Source: Allomuricauda sp. (GTDB lineage Bacteria > Bacteroidota > Bacteroidia > Flavobacteriales > Flavobacteriaceae). Taken from it: a DNA stretch of 64,000 nucleotides. Below are positions 43,063 to 51,496 of this stretch, in pieces (the stretch's first letter is position 1; each line of letters opens with the position of its first letter). The stretch covers positions 1-64,000 of the forward strand of contig JASBTQ010000026.1 in the NCBI GenBank assembly GCA_030148335.1, read 5' to 3'. The position numbers and the translations under genes were made by a program. A model generated the notes under the pieces. That model made no database searches. It was not told where the DNA came from and saw only the letters and a program-made list of their open reading frames with translations.

Positions 43063-44346
43063 TTAAAGGCTCACTATCCCCGATTCTTTCAATGGGCCCA
43101 GTTCATAGACGGCGCCCAAGAGTTCTTTTTTAATTTCCTTGACTTTCTTTTTGTGTCCGTTTGCCTTGTATATTTTAGCGACACAGAACAGAATTTCAGG
43201 TTCAAAGGTTTGTCCATCGACATAGTTTTCCACCAATTCCAACGCCCGTTCCTTTTCCCCTCTCTTCAGCAGGCTATAGGCCAGCCAACCATAGGTTTCG
43301 GGGGTGGGTCTGTTCCTCACTTCCTGTTTGGCCAACTGCAGTGCCCTGTCCATGACATCCATATCCAGATAAAAACCCACGTTATAGGCGTTGTACATAT
43401 GCCCATAGTCTTCCTGCACCACACTCTTGTAATAGTTGTCCAAAGATTGTATCCGAAGTGTCTCATCGCCCGTGTATGAGGCTATTTCGGCTTTCAGCAG
43501 ATGGTACTCGGGCGATTTGTTTCCTTTGATGATGGAGTCCAATATCCGAAGGGCCTCTTTGCCATTTCGTTCGTGGGAATATACGATCCATGCTATTCCT
43601 CTTTTTGCGTAGGGATTTTGGGGATCTATTTGTAACGCTTTCAAATAGAACTGATAGGATTCTTCAATGCGCCCCGCATGTCCGTATAAATCGGCCAAGT
43701 TGGTATAGGACAAGAGCAACTTATTGCTGTCCTTGGAAGATTCCGCCTTCTCACTTGCCATTTCCATACAACGGATCGCCGCTTGCACATCTCCTTCGTG
43801 ATCGTTCCATTTTGCCACACGGACCAGATATCCAAAATCCGACTGGTTCCGGATACTGTCCAAGTACATTTGCGCTTGTACATAATTGCCCAGCTCCATG
43901 TGGATATCGAACAAGAGGTTCTGGGTGGCATTGACACCTCCCTTTATTTTAACGGCCTGGCTGGCCAACTCCAATGCTTCCTTGAAGCGGTGCTGGGAAA
44001 TATAGTTTCTCGCCAGAGCCCTTAGGTACTGAGTTTTTTCAACGTTCGCCATCTCCACTGCCTTTTTCAAGGATTGCTCCGCTTTCTTCAAATGTTTGAT
44101 GTTGCCTGTTTCCTGAAATAAACGGGCATATTCATCGGCCACATTCCCCAAGCTCACCAATTGTGTACTATCTCGCATGATTTGGTGGCCCCATACCTGA
44201 AACCCTTTGGAAGTGGTATTCACTGGTTTTGCCGTCAAAAATGGGTCATAGTCCTGCCTGTTTGTCTTGAACCCTTTCTCCTGGGTGCAGGAAAAAAAGA
44301 TCAGACCCGAGAAAAGCAGACAGAAGTACTTAGCTGTTATTTCCAT
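43063..44346 (-). CDS. TPR-repeat lipoprotein
   Basis: Envelope protein of 427 residues with lipobox LIFFSC at C20. Helical tetratricopeptide repeats fill most of the length (for example HLKKAEQSLKKAVEMANVEKTQ, LLLSYTNLADLYGHAGRIEESYQFY-type segments and TPETYGWLAYSLLKRGEKERAL). TPR domains mediate protein contacts; no catalytic domain is present. Monocistronic, convergent with the mechanosensitive channel gene. Confidence 0.85.
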   Translation of the reverse strand: MEITAKYFCLLFSGLIFFSCTQEKGFKTNRQDYDPFLTAKPVNTTSKGFQVWGHQIMRDSTQLVSLGNVADEYARLFQETGNIKHLKKAEQSLKKAVEMANVEKTQYLRALARNYISQHRFKEALELASQAVKIKGGVNATQNLLFDIHMELGNYVQAQMYLDSIRNQSDFGYLVRVAKWNDHEGDVQAAIRCMEMASEKAESSKDSNKLLLSYTNLADLYGHAGRIEESYQFYLKALQIDPQNPYAKRGIAWIVYSHERNGKEALRILDSIIKGNKSPEYHLLKAEIASYTGDETLRIQSLDNYYKSVVQEDYGHMYNAYNVGFYLDMDVMDRALQLAKQEVRNRPTPETYGWLAYSLLKRGEKERALELVENYVDGQTFEPEILFCVAKIYKANGHKKKVKEIKKELLGAVYELGPLKESGIVSL

Positions 44347-44646
44347 ATTAGTGTTGTTGTCTTATAAAAGGGAAGGGATTTCTCCCCTCCCTCTTCTTTT
44401 CATAGCAATTACTCAGGATTTCCCAACTAAGGGAAAGTTGTAAAACTCGATGATGCCAGCTGTTCTCCCTGTCGTTGATGTTGCATGCCTTTAGTGTTTG
44501 CTGTACCTATACTTACGGAATCTCATGGAAGTGGGTTTGGAATTGAATTGTTAAAAAAATAGTGACGGATTTTTAATGTGCCTCTCCGCTCATCTACCTG
44601 AAAATTCCCATATTTTGTTTTACTTTGGAGCTCAAACCATGCATGA
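44347..44646. other. 300-bp divergent gap
   Basis: No coding frame is supported. Near 44370 there is an inverted repeat GGGAAGGGA/TCTCCCCTCCC (imperfect). Near the right end TATTTTG and TTACTTTGG look like degenerate -7 elements for the downstream gene. Nothing else stands out. Confidence 0.5.
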
Positions 44647-45837
44647 ATGAACCCTTCTGCTTCTGGATGGATCAACAAGTTTGGTCATCTTGCCAACAAA
44701 GAGAACGCAGGTTTTTCCGATTTCGACAGCCTGTACCTGGAGCTCAAGAAGAATGGGTTCGTTTATGGGGTCCACTTGGACATCCCCCCTTTCATTGAGG
44801 TGGAGCATGTCCTGAGCGAGGACGAGATTGCCAAGATCAACCTGCTCACCGCCCTCTACTATACCTATACTTTTGAAAAGGGAAAAACGGACTTTACCGA
44901 TTTTGTCAACACGGTTTTTGAATATTACCAATCCTTGGATGTGGGCCGAATTTCGTTCCTCAATAAAATACTCAGCGGTTCCAAAACCGAGTCGCAGCTT
45001 GAAAAACTCATCGATTCCCGAATATATTTGGGGGGCAACGCCTTCAACCGTGCCTTTGGGAACAGCCTCACCAACTCTTTGCTCTATGTGGATGTGCTCA
45101 TCTTTATGGTATACCTGGATGGAAAGACCGATGTGAAGGAACATGCACAACTTCTGGAATACGTTACCATCAACATTGCCTACCACGCACTCAATTCGAA
45201 GGAGGCCAATGGAAACGATGCCAAGCTCATCCAACTTTTGGCATCTTCCCTCACCTATGTCAATCTTGGTGAAACGAAATTCGATGGTTCCTATCTCGCC
45301 CTTTTGGACCACAATTTCTCCAAGTTTGAAAAGGACTATTTTTTGGATATGGCCTGCTTGACGATTTGGGAAGACAAGTCACTCGACTATACAGAATCTG
45401 ATTACATTTTTGGCCTCGGAAAAGATTTGGACAAGTCCGATGAAGGGGTAAAATTGGAGTTGGAATTTGTCAAACATTTCTTTGAAAGGAACAAGGAAAA
45501 AGTCCCTTATCTGAACGACAAAAATTTAGCTGTACAGTTCTATGAAGGGATGTCAAAAAATGTGAGCAAACTTATTTTGAGGAACAGCAAAAGGCTCAAA
45601 AAAGAGTTGGCCCAAAGTCGGGAACTGGTATCACTTTTGTCCAAATCCACCGTAAAAGATTTGAGTGAGGAAGAGAAGAAAAAAGTACAGGAACAATTGG
45701 TGAACATTTTTAAAAGTATTCCCTCTTTGGCCATTTTTATACTGCCTGGTGGAGCCGTTCTTTTGCCCATTTTCATCAAACTGATCCCTAAGTTGCTCCC
45801 CTCTGCTTTTGACGACAACAGGGTCGAGAAAAATTGA
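44647..45837 (+). CDS. LETM1-related (biofilm-associated type) protein
   Basis: Protein of 396 residues. The C-terminal part FKSIPSLAIFILPGGAVLLP (about 355-374) continuing into PIFIKLIPKLLPSAF matches the membrane segment of LETM1-like proteins, as found in a Flavobacteriia family annotated as LETM1-related biofilm-associated. The long N-terminal part is mixed helical with a tellurite-resistance-like core (VYLDGKTDVKEHAQLLEYV and YLDMACLTIWEDKSLDYTE-type segments). Transport of K+ or Ca2+ against protons is known for mitochondrial LETM1; whether this holds here is unknown. Monocistronic, with a bidirectional terminator. Confidence 0.75.
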   Translation: MNPSASGWINKFGHLANKENAGFSDFDSLYLELKKNGFVYGVHLDIPPFIEVEHVLSEDEIAKINLLTALYYTYTFEKGKTDFTDFVNTVFEYYQSLDVGRISFLNKILSGSKTESQLEKLIDSRIYLGGNAFNRAFGNSLTNSLLYVDVLIFMVYLDGKTDVKEHAQLLEYVTINIAYHALNSKEANGNDAKLIQLLASSLTYVNLGETKFDGSYLALLDHNFSKFEKDYFLDMACLTIWEDKSLDYTESDYIFGLGKDLDKSDEGVKLELEFVKHFFERNKEKVPYLNDKNLAVQFYEGMSKNVSKLILRNSKRLKKELAQSRELVSLLSKSTVKDLSEEEKKKVQEQLVNIFKSIPSLAIFILPGGAVLLPIFIKLIPKLLPSAFDDNRVEKN

Positions 45838-45850
45838 CCTCTTTTCAACA

Positions 45851-45887
45851 AAAAAGCCACTATAAGAAAAATTTATAGTGACTTTTC
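45851..45887. terminator. bidirectional terminator between the LETM1-like gene and the LytTR operon
   Basis: Stem CACTATAA/TTATAGTG with an outer AAAAG/CTTTT extension after one mismatch, giving A/T tracts on both sides. Confidence 0.75.
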
Positions 45888-45928
45888 TAATACGTTTAAA
45901 GATTTGTTAATCAAATTTTTAAATCAAA

Positions 45929-46684
45929 CTATTCCAACCATAACTTGAAATCCTTTACGCGCTCCCTGCTCACAATGATTTCTTGCTCATTGAAGCGTTT
46001 CAGCTTGATCTGGAGCCTCGAATTTGTATAGGAAATGATGTCACCGATGTGGTTGATGTTGACATAAAACTTGCGGCTTATCCGGAAAAAAACTTTGGGC
46101 GAGAGCTCCTCTTCCAACTGTTCCAAAGTGGTGTCCAAAAGATAATTCCTGCCATCCGAAGTGGCCGCATAGGTACCCTTGTTCTCACTATAAAAACATT
46201 CCACCTCATCCGCATTGATGATCTTGAGGTGCTGCCCGACTTTTACGGTAAAGCGTTTTTTGTATTCCCGTTCCAGGGGGTTCACCAATAGGTTTTTGAT
46301 GTCGTTGAAATCGATCGAAATTTTCCGGCTCTCCGGCTTGAAATTCTTGTACTTTTTCACGGCACTTTCCAGCTCTTCATCATCTATGGGTTTCAACAAA
46401 TAATCGATGCTGTTCAACTTGAATGCCTGGAGCGCATATTCATCATAAGCGGTGGTAAAAATAATGGCACTCTTCACATCGACCACATCAAAAATCTCGA
46501 AGGAAAGACCATCGGACAATTGGATATCCAAAAAGATAAGATCCGGATGGGGATTGTTCTGGAACCACTCGATGGATTCATCCACCGAATGGAGCATGGT
46601 GGAAACTTCCAGGTCCAGGTCTGCCAATAATCTGGCCAACCTTCTTGCGGCCGGTTTTTCATCCTCAATGATGATCACGTTCAT
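45929..46684 (-). CDS. LytTR-family response regulator
   Basis: Response regulator of 251 residues with a receiver domain (1-120; acidic pocket EDE near 7-9, phosphoacceptor D53 in IFLDIQLSDG, then FTTAYDEYALQAFKLNSIDYLLKP) and a LytTR DNA-binding domain (about 150-250, VECFYSENKGTYAATSDGR). It is the last gene of an operon that starts with its likely kinase at 49607; four 2TM protein genes lie between. LytTR factors bind paired short direct repeats. Confidence 0.93.
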   Translation of the reverse strand: MNVIIIEDEKPAARRLARLLADLDLEVSTMLHSVDESIEWFQNNPHPDLIFLDIQLSDGLSFEIFDVVDVKSAIIFTTAYDEYALQAFKLNSIDYLLKPIDDEELESAVKKYKNFKPESRKISIDFNDIKNLLVNPLEREYKKRFTVKVGQHLKIINADEVECFYSENKGTYAATSDGRNYLLDTTLEQLEEELSPKVFFRISRKFYVNINHIGDIISYTNSRLQIKLKRFNEQEIIVSRERVKDFKLWLE

Positions 46685-46745
46685 TGTTGTTTGGTTTTGG
46701 TTGTATGGTTTTGATATCGTTCAATTCAATTTGGGCAATGCCCGT

Positions 46746-47084
46746 TCATTTGTACCTGTCCATTTCCTTTCTGTCCTCTTCCATATATTTCTGGATCTGA
46801 CGTTCCTCCCATTTCCTGAAAAATGGAAACTTTCCTCTGTACACTATCAATGCATGGACAAGCAATATGAGTGCCCATGCAAGAATATTGGCATTGACCC
46901 AATCAAAATAATAAGGTTCTGACGGGAAACCTTCCGGCAAGAAGGGATGCAACACCCCGCTTTGGAGTAGGAGCAGGAATCCATTCACCACGATAAAGAT
47001 CAGTATGTGCCTGTAAAAGCCCTTCAGCTCTTTGATCCGCTTGTTGGCCTTTTCGAGGCTTGTTCCGCTTTGTCCCATGGTCAT
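46746..47084 (-). CDS. 2TM-domain protein, fourth of four
   Basis: Membrane protein of 112 residues with the 2TM domain: an amphipathic basic start (LEKANKRIKELKGFYRHI), two hydrophobic helices (about 28-47 and 70-92), then a charged tail WEERQIQKYMEEDRKEMDRYK. Its ATG overlaps the TGA of the preceding 2TM gene. The WEER.I..YM tail recurs in all members here. Such proteins occur beside LytS-like kinases and may modulate them; no activity is known. Confidence 0.88.
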   Translation of the reverse strand: MTMGQSGTSLEKANKRIKELKGFYRHILIFIVVNGFLLLLQSGVLHPFLPEGFPSEPYYFDWVNANILAWALILLVHALIVYRGKFPFFRKWEERQIQKYMEEDRKEMDRYK

Positions 47085-47386
47085 TTGAATTTATCCATTT
47101 CCTTTTTGTCCTCGTCCATGTACTTCTGGATCATGCGCTGTTCCCAATTTTTACCGAGCAACGGATTGAAACCAAACACATACACACCGTGGAACGCCAT
47201 ACCCAATCCCCAGGAGAACAAGGTGACGAAATGGGGCCATTGCCAAAAATCGTCCGTTCTAAGATACACATTCACCAAAATAAACGCATTGATCACCACA
47301 TAGATGGCCAAGTGGATATAGAACCCTTTGAGTTCCTCTACCCGCTTCTTGGCGCGTTTGTACTTGTCTGTCTTGATGTCTTCCAT
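47081..47386 (-). CDS. 2TM-domain protein, third of four
   Basis: Membrane protein of about 101 residues: KYKRAKKRVEELKGFYIHLA, two helices, and tail GKNWEQRMIQKYMDEDKKEMDKFK. The start at 47386 (MEDIKTDKY) aligns with the sister proteins; ATG 47392 would overlap the upstream stop as ATGA and ATG 47398 is also in frame. Closest to the neighbour at 46746-47084 in its C-terminal tail, suggesting tandem duplication. Confidence 0.86.
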   Translation of the reverse strand: MEDIKTDKYKRAKKRVEELKGFYIHLAIYVVINAFILVNVYLRTDDFWQWPHFVTLFSWGLGMAFHGVYVFGFNPLLGKNWEQRMIQKYMDEDKKEMDKFK

Positions 47387-47388
47387 GA

Positions 47389-47691
47389 TCATTTCCATTT
47401 TTTGGTTTCGTCATCCTCGTTCATAAATTCCTCAATCTTACGCTGTTCCCATTGTTTTCCGAAAAATGGGTTGAGGTCGAAGGTCTTCAGGGCGTGGAAA
47501 ATGATCCCGATGCCCCAGCCAAATGCGGCCCAAAGGAACCACATGTATCCAAATCCAGTGGTGAGGTAGTTGACCAGTGCCAGACCGGATATCACCACGA
47601 CATAGGAGAAAAGGTTGCCGTAGAACTTTTTAAGTTCGTCCACCCTTTCCTTGGCCCTGATGTACTTGCTCTGTTTGTCAAAATTTTCCAT
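47389..47691 (-). CDS. 2TM-domain protein, second of four
   Basis: Membrane protein of 100 residues: MENFDKQSKYIRAKERVDELKKFY-type start (split motif RAKERVDELKKFY), two helices (VVVISGLALVNYL and MWFLWAAFGWGIGIIFHAL) and tail FFGKQWEQRKIEEFMNEDDE. The start at 47691 is favoured over an upstream in-frame ATG by homology with the other members. Confidence 0.88.
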   Translation of the reverse strand: MENFDKQSKYIRAKERVDELKKFYGNLFSYVVVISGLALVNYLTTGFGYMWFLWAAFGWGIGIIFHALKTFDLNPFFGKQWEQRKIEEFMNEDDETKKWK

Positions 47692-47735
47692 AGTGTTGTT
47701 TTTTAACGGAATGTGACAGTTAAATATACTCATTG

Positions 47736-48014
47736 TTAAAATTCTTTGTTGTCCATGAACTCCTTGATCTTACGCTCTTCCCATTCTTTTCCAAAAATGG
47801 GGTTGTAGCCGTGGGAGGTCATCCAGAGGCTCACAAGTCCTATTCCCCAGCCTACCATCGGGAAAATGGCCCAGAGGAAATCTGTTGTCCACGAATTGAC
47901 CCACCATAGAAAAGGAATCACAATACAATAGGCCACCAAGCTATAGTAAAAAGACTTCAGGTCATCTACCCGCTTCTTGGCCCTGTCATAACTGTATTGT
48001 CTTAAGTCTTCCAT
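47736..48014 (-). CDS. 2TM-domain protein, first of four, near-twin of the kinase tail
   Basis: Membrane protein of 92 residues. AYCIVIPFLWW-NS-TTDFLWAIFP is shared with the C-terminal 2TM domain of the kinase at 48279-49607, and a 25-bp stretch is identical at DNA level (47858-47882 and 48401-48425). The tail is GKEWEERKIKEFMD. This points to duplication of a 2TM gene, one copy having become fused to the kinase. Confidence 0.9.
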   Translation of the reverse strand: MEDLRQYSYDRAKKRVDDLKSFYYSLVAYCIVIPFLWWVNSWTTDFLWAIFPMVGWGIGLVSLWMTSHGYNPIFGKEWEERKIKEFMDNKEF

Positions 48015-48112
48015 TGTTCGATTGTTTTTTGATTACACCGTAAAATTCGCAATACACTGTGAGCAGGGAAAAAGTAGTTTCTTGAACTGTTGTTTTTGGG
48101 GGATGAATTGTG

Positions 48113-48192
48113 GGGTTTGGGGTTTGGGGTTTAGGGTTTAGGGTTTAGGGTTTAGGGTTTAGGGTTTAGGGTTTAGGGTTTAGGGTTTAGGG
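48113..48192. repeat. heptamer array (GGGTTTG)x2-(GGGTTTA)x9
   Basis: Eleven uninterrupted 7-bp units plus a final GGG, 80 bp in all, located in the 264-bp gap between the kinase and the first 2TM gene. The unit equals the plant-type telomere repeat by chance. The G-rich strand is the template strand of the operon and could form a G-quadruplex. High unit identity suggests a young, slippage-prone tract. Confidence 0.92.
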
Positions 48193-48278
48193 AAAATACA
48201 AAATTGGAAGAAACGAACTTGTTCTTGACATTTTAGTTGAACTTGAGTTTGAAATTGGACCTCCCCTTTAATCCTTCC

Positions 48279-49607
48279 TCAAAAATCGTCCTTTTCCATA
48301 AGTTCCCGAATCTTTCGCTCCTCCCATCGCTTGCCCCAAAGCGGGTTATAGCCAAAGGCTTCCATGCCATGCATTAGCACACCAAAGCCCCAACCCAAGG
48401 TCGGGAAAATGGCCCAGAGGAAATCCGTGGTCCTGGAATTGAGCCACCACAGAAAGGGAATCACAATGCAGTATGCGGTCAGGTTTCCATAAAAGTCCTT
48501 GATGGCCTTTACCCGTTCCTTGGCCTTGATGTAGCGTTTTTCCTCAATGTAGCTTTGCTGGGTCTCCACCACGGAGAATTCCTGCGTCAGCATGGGCAAT
48601 TCCACACTGAAGTCCGAAACCGTTTTGTTGATGACCACTCCACGGTCGGTCAGGATATTGTAGCGCTGCTTGATGTTCTGCAATCCCACCCCACTGCTTT
48701 TGTTCACCACTTGTTTTTCCTGGAGATTGTTGCTCACCACCAACATAGATCCTTTTTCGAACACCTTGATGTGCAACGGTCTGGATGCCTTGACCACATT
48801 GTGCTTCACCGCATTTTCCAACAGGAGCTGCAATGACAATGGGACAATTTTTGCATCAGGCTTTGAGCATTTTTCAGGAATATCGAAGACAATACTGTCC
48901 TCAAAACGCATTTTCAAAAGTCCAACATAGGTCTTGGCAAAACTGAGTTCTTCGTCCACCGTCACCAAATCCTTGTTCTTCTGCTCCAGAACATATCGGT
49001 ACACTTTGGAGAGCGATGTGGTGAACTTCTGGGCCTGTACGGGATCTTCTTCTATCAGACTCGTGAGCACATTGAGGCTGTTGAACAAAAAATGGGGATC
49101 CAATTGGTTCTTGAGCGCATCGAAACGTGCCGAGGCCGTGCCCGCAATGATCTTCTGCTCCTTTACCTGTTTCTCTTTGTAGTATTTGTAGTAGTAGGCG
49201 GCATAGAACAGGATCGCCACGACCATGGAGATCAAAAAGGAGGTGAAATAATATTGTGGGCGCTCACCCAAAAGGAATCGGTCCAACGGAACTTTATGGA
49301 CCAACACCTGCAACGCCAATCGGGAAAGAAAAATACCAAAGATGGAGGCTGCTATGTTTCCCGCCAATCCATAAGCGATATACTTTCGAGTGAACAGTTC
49401 CTTATCGTATTTCCGCATCAAAAGGATGAAGGAAAAAGCGTTGCAGAGGTAGATGATGATGGAAAAGAGCATGGTCTCCAAAAAATCGTCCCATAGTTGC
49501 GCGGCACTAAAATCCCATCCATTCACAAAATAGATAATGAGGAGGACCACATAAATGGCCATCCCCACTAAAATGGATTTGAAAAGTTCCCTGAAAAAGA
49601 GTTTCAT
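48279..49607 (-). CDS. LytS/YehU-type sensor histidine kinase fused to a C-terminal 2TM domain
   Basis: Kinase of 442 residues. Four N-terminal membrane helices (about 10-30, 45-65, 78-100 and 120-140) precede the His_kinase domain with phospho-acceptor H172 in DPHFLFNSLN. The ATP-binding part has LLLENAVKHN and the G-box GVGLQNIKQRY (normal LytS size ends near 335). An extra about 100 residues form a complete 2TM domain (AKERVKAIKDFYGNLTAYC through WEERKIRELMEKDDF). It probably phosphorylates the LytTR regulator at the end of the same operon. Confidence 0.92.
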   Translation of the reverse strand: MKLFFRELFKSILVGMAIYVVLLIIYFVNGWDFSAAQLWDDFLETMLFSIIIYLCNAFSFILLMRKYDKELFTRKYIAYGLAGNIAASIFGIFLSRLALQVLVHKVPLDRFLLGERPQYYFTSFLISMVVAILFYAAYYYKYYKEKQVKEQKIIAGTASARFDALKNQLDPHFLFNSLNVLTSLIEEDPVQAQKFTTSLSKVYRYVLEQKNKDLVTVDEELSFAKTYVGLLKMRFEDSIVFDIPEKCSKPDAKIVPLSLQLLLENAVKHNVVKASRPLHIKVFEKGSMLVVSNNLQEKQVVNKSSGVGLQNIKQRYNILTDRGVVINKTVSDFSVELPMLTQEFSVVETQQSYIEEKRYIKAKERVKAIKDFYGNLTAYCIVIPFLWWLNSRTTDFLWAIFPTLGWGFGVLMHGMEAFGYNPLWGKRWEERKIRELMEKDDF

Positions 49608-49613
49608 CCGATC

Positions 49614-50234
49614 TTATTTACAACTTGCCAAAACCTCTTCTGCCCTTTCCTTTCCCCAAGAAGGATAAAACGGGGTTTCGGATTTAAAGGTAGCAAAAAG
49701 TTCCAACGCCTTTTCCACATCCTTGCAATAGGGGGCCGTATCCTTTCCAAAATATCGGGCCGCACCCATGTCCCATTCAGCCTTTGAGAACACAACACGC
49801 GGATTGTCCGGGGCCAGTTCCAATGCTCTTTGGTAGAGTTGGGCATTCTTCTGGGAGAGTGTCATCCCATAAGTGGCACCATCAAAAACGATCCAAGCCG
49901 TATTGATGAGCGCTTCCTGGATCAAAATCTCCGGGTTGTCCTGCGATATGGCCTTTGCCACATCCAAGAATTCCTTGGCCTTTTCCAACTGCACGGTCAA
50001 CTTTTTCTCATCCTTTTCACCAAAAGAAATGACCGTGTTGACCTGTGAAGCATAATAATAGGGCAACCAATTGTCGGGTTCTGCCGTGGCTATCCGCTCA
50101 AAGAGATTGGAAGCCTCCCCCGTTTTTCCGCTCTCCCATAATTGGAAGGCCTTTTCCATTCCTTGGGTGTAGCGGTCCTGCGCGCTAGCCGTTAAAATGG
50201 TTAGAAATACAAGTAAAGAAGTTAGTTTTCCCAT
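49614..50234 (-). CDS. exported TPR-like protein, first gene of the kinase operon
   Basis: Secreted protein of 206 residues with signal peptide MGKLTSLLVFLTILTASAQ (start at 50234; longer in-frame starts lie in the divergent promoter region). Helical repeats such as MEKAFQLWESGKTGEASNLFERIA and ALELAPDNPRVVFSKAEWDMG are TPR-like. Its stop is only 6 bp before the kinase start, so it is cotranscribed with the two-component system. A periplasmic accessory or sensing role is possible but unproven. Confidence 0.85.
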   Translation of the reverse strand: MGKLTSLLVFLTILTASAQDRYTQGMEKAFQLWESGKTGEASNLFERIATAEPDNWLPYYYASQVNTVISFGEKDEKKLTVQLEKAKEFLDVAKAISQDNPEILIQEALINTAWIVFDGATYGMTLSQKNAQLYQRALELAPDNPRVVFSKAEWDMGAARYFGKDTAPYCKDVEKALELFATFKSETPFYPSWGKERAEEVLASCK

Positions 50235-50462
50235 GACTGTCGTTTTTTGATTCCCGTATCGGGTATCCATTATTGATTGTTTGTGATTATCGTGCCACAA
50301 AAGTGCATCAGCCAAACCTGTAAGGAAAAGAAGGTTTACCGAACTGTATTTTTTGGGGGATGAACTGTTTTTAGAGGTTTGCATTTCATCGAAAAACCCA
50401 GCAGCGGACATCAATTTCTCATTTTCCCCCGTATATAGTATATGTTTAACAAACCCCATATT

Positions 50463-51368
50463 ATGAGAACAAAAATCTTTTCTATTGTATTTAGCTTGGC
50501 TTTTTTGATGTTCATTGGTTGCTCTGATGATGACAACAATGGAAACAATGGCGATGCTACTGGCAGATTGAGCATTCAGTTGACGGATGCCCCTTTTCCG
50601 TTTGATTTGGTCGCCGAGGCGAATGTTACCATCTTTAAGGTAGATGCGAGATTGTCAGACGATGATGATGAAATGGATGATGAAATGGACGACGATGAAA
50701 GTGAGTCCTCTTTCGTCACGCTTATGGAAGAAGAAATTACTGTGAACCTTTTGGACCTTACCAATGGTGTCACAGAAGAATTGGCCGATGTGGAAGTACC
50801 GGCTGGCACGTATGACCTTATCAGGGTATATGTAAAAGGTGTGAACGTGGTCCTGACCGATGAAAGAAGCTTCGACCTTACTGTTCCCAGTGGCGAGCAA
50901 ACAGGTATCAAAATCTTCATAGACCCAGGACTGACCGTTGCAGGTGGCCTGAGCAGTGACCTTCTACTTGATTTCGATGTTAGTCGATCCTTTGTTGCCA
51001 AGGGAAGCACCAACAGCGTGGATGGCATCACCGGGTTCAACTTTAAGCCTGTGATCAAAGCCAGCAATCTTTCCACTGCAGGTACCTTGAGCGGAATTGT
51101 GGCCACAATGGATGACGAAACAACGGTTCCTTTGGAAAACGCACAAATCTCTGTTCTGGACACCAATGAGGAACCTGTCACCTCCGGAGCCACCAATGTT
51201 GATGGCGCATATGCCATTATGGGACTTGAAGCAGGCACCTACAAAGTCTTCTCGTCCATGAATGGATACGTGACAAGCGATACATTGGAAGTGGAAATCG
51301 TGGCCGCCAACAAAACAATGCAAGATTTCCTTCTGGAAGCTGAAGTAGTAGTTGAAGAGGGAAACTGA
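50463..51368 (+). CDS. DUF4382 lipoprotein with a C-terminal carboxypeptidase-regulatory-like domain
   Basis: Lipoprotein of 301 residues; the start at 50463 gives lipobox FLMFIGC. DUF4382 spans about 35-195 (LSIQLTDAPFPFDLVAEANV, VPAGTYDLIRVYVKGVNVVL). It is interrupted near 65-82 by a strongly acidic insert (DDDDEMDDEMDDDESES). Residues about 210-290 are a CarboxypepD_reg/Cna-B-like sandwich (ENAQISVLDTNEEPVTSGATN). The protein is likely surface-exposed and may bind Ca2+ through the acidic stretch; this is speculation. A terminator follows. Confidence 0.85.
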   Translation: MRTKIFSIVFSLAFLMFIGCSDDDNNGNNGDATGRLSIQLTDAPFPFDLVAEANVTIFKVDARLSDDDDEMDDEMDDDESESSFVTLMEEEITVNLLDLTNGVTEELADVEVPAGTYDLIRVYVKGVNVVLTDERSFDLTVPSGEQTGIKIFIDPGLTVAGGLSSDLLLDFDVSRSFVAKGSTNSVDGITGFNFKPVIKASNLSTAGTLSGIVATMDDETTVPLENAQISVLDTNEEPVTSGATNVDGAYAIMGLEAGTYKVFSSMNGYVTSDTLEVEIVAANKTMQDFLLEAEVVVEEGN

Positions 51369-51392
51369 TTCCTTAACCTGAACACAATCCAA

Positions 51393-51419
51393 AGCGGGGC
51401 AAATGCCCCGCTTTTTTTT
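51393..51419 (+). terminator. rho-independent terminator after the DUF4382 gene
   Basis: Perfect stem AGCGGGGC/GCCCCGCT with loop AAAT and eight T. Confidence 0.92.
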
Positions 51420-51496
51420 AATTTCAACCCACCATTTGCAATTCAAACTGGGGAGGTATTTCTATTTTAGCAGAAAGAAAACAATCCCTAAAATAT

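Noticed and set aside
48113..48192. CRISPR array or chromosome end (telomere) from the GGGTTTA repeats
   Set aside because: No spacers between units, no cas genes, and genes continue normally on both sides, so it is an internal tandem heptamer tract.
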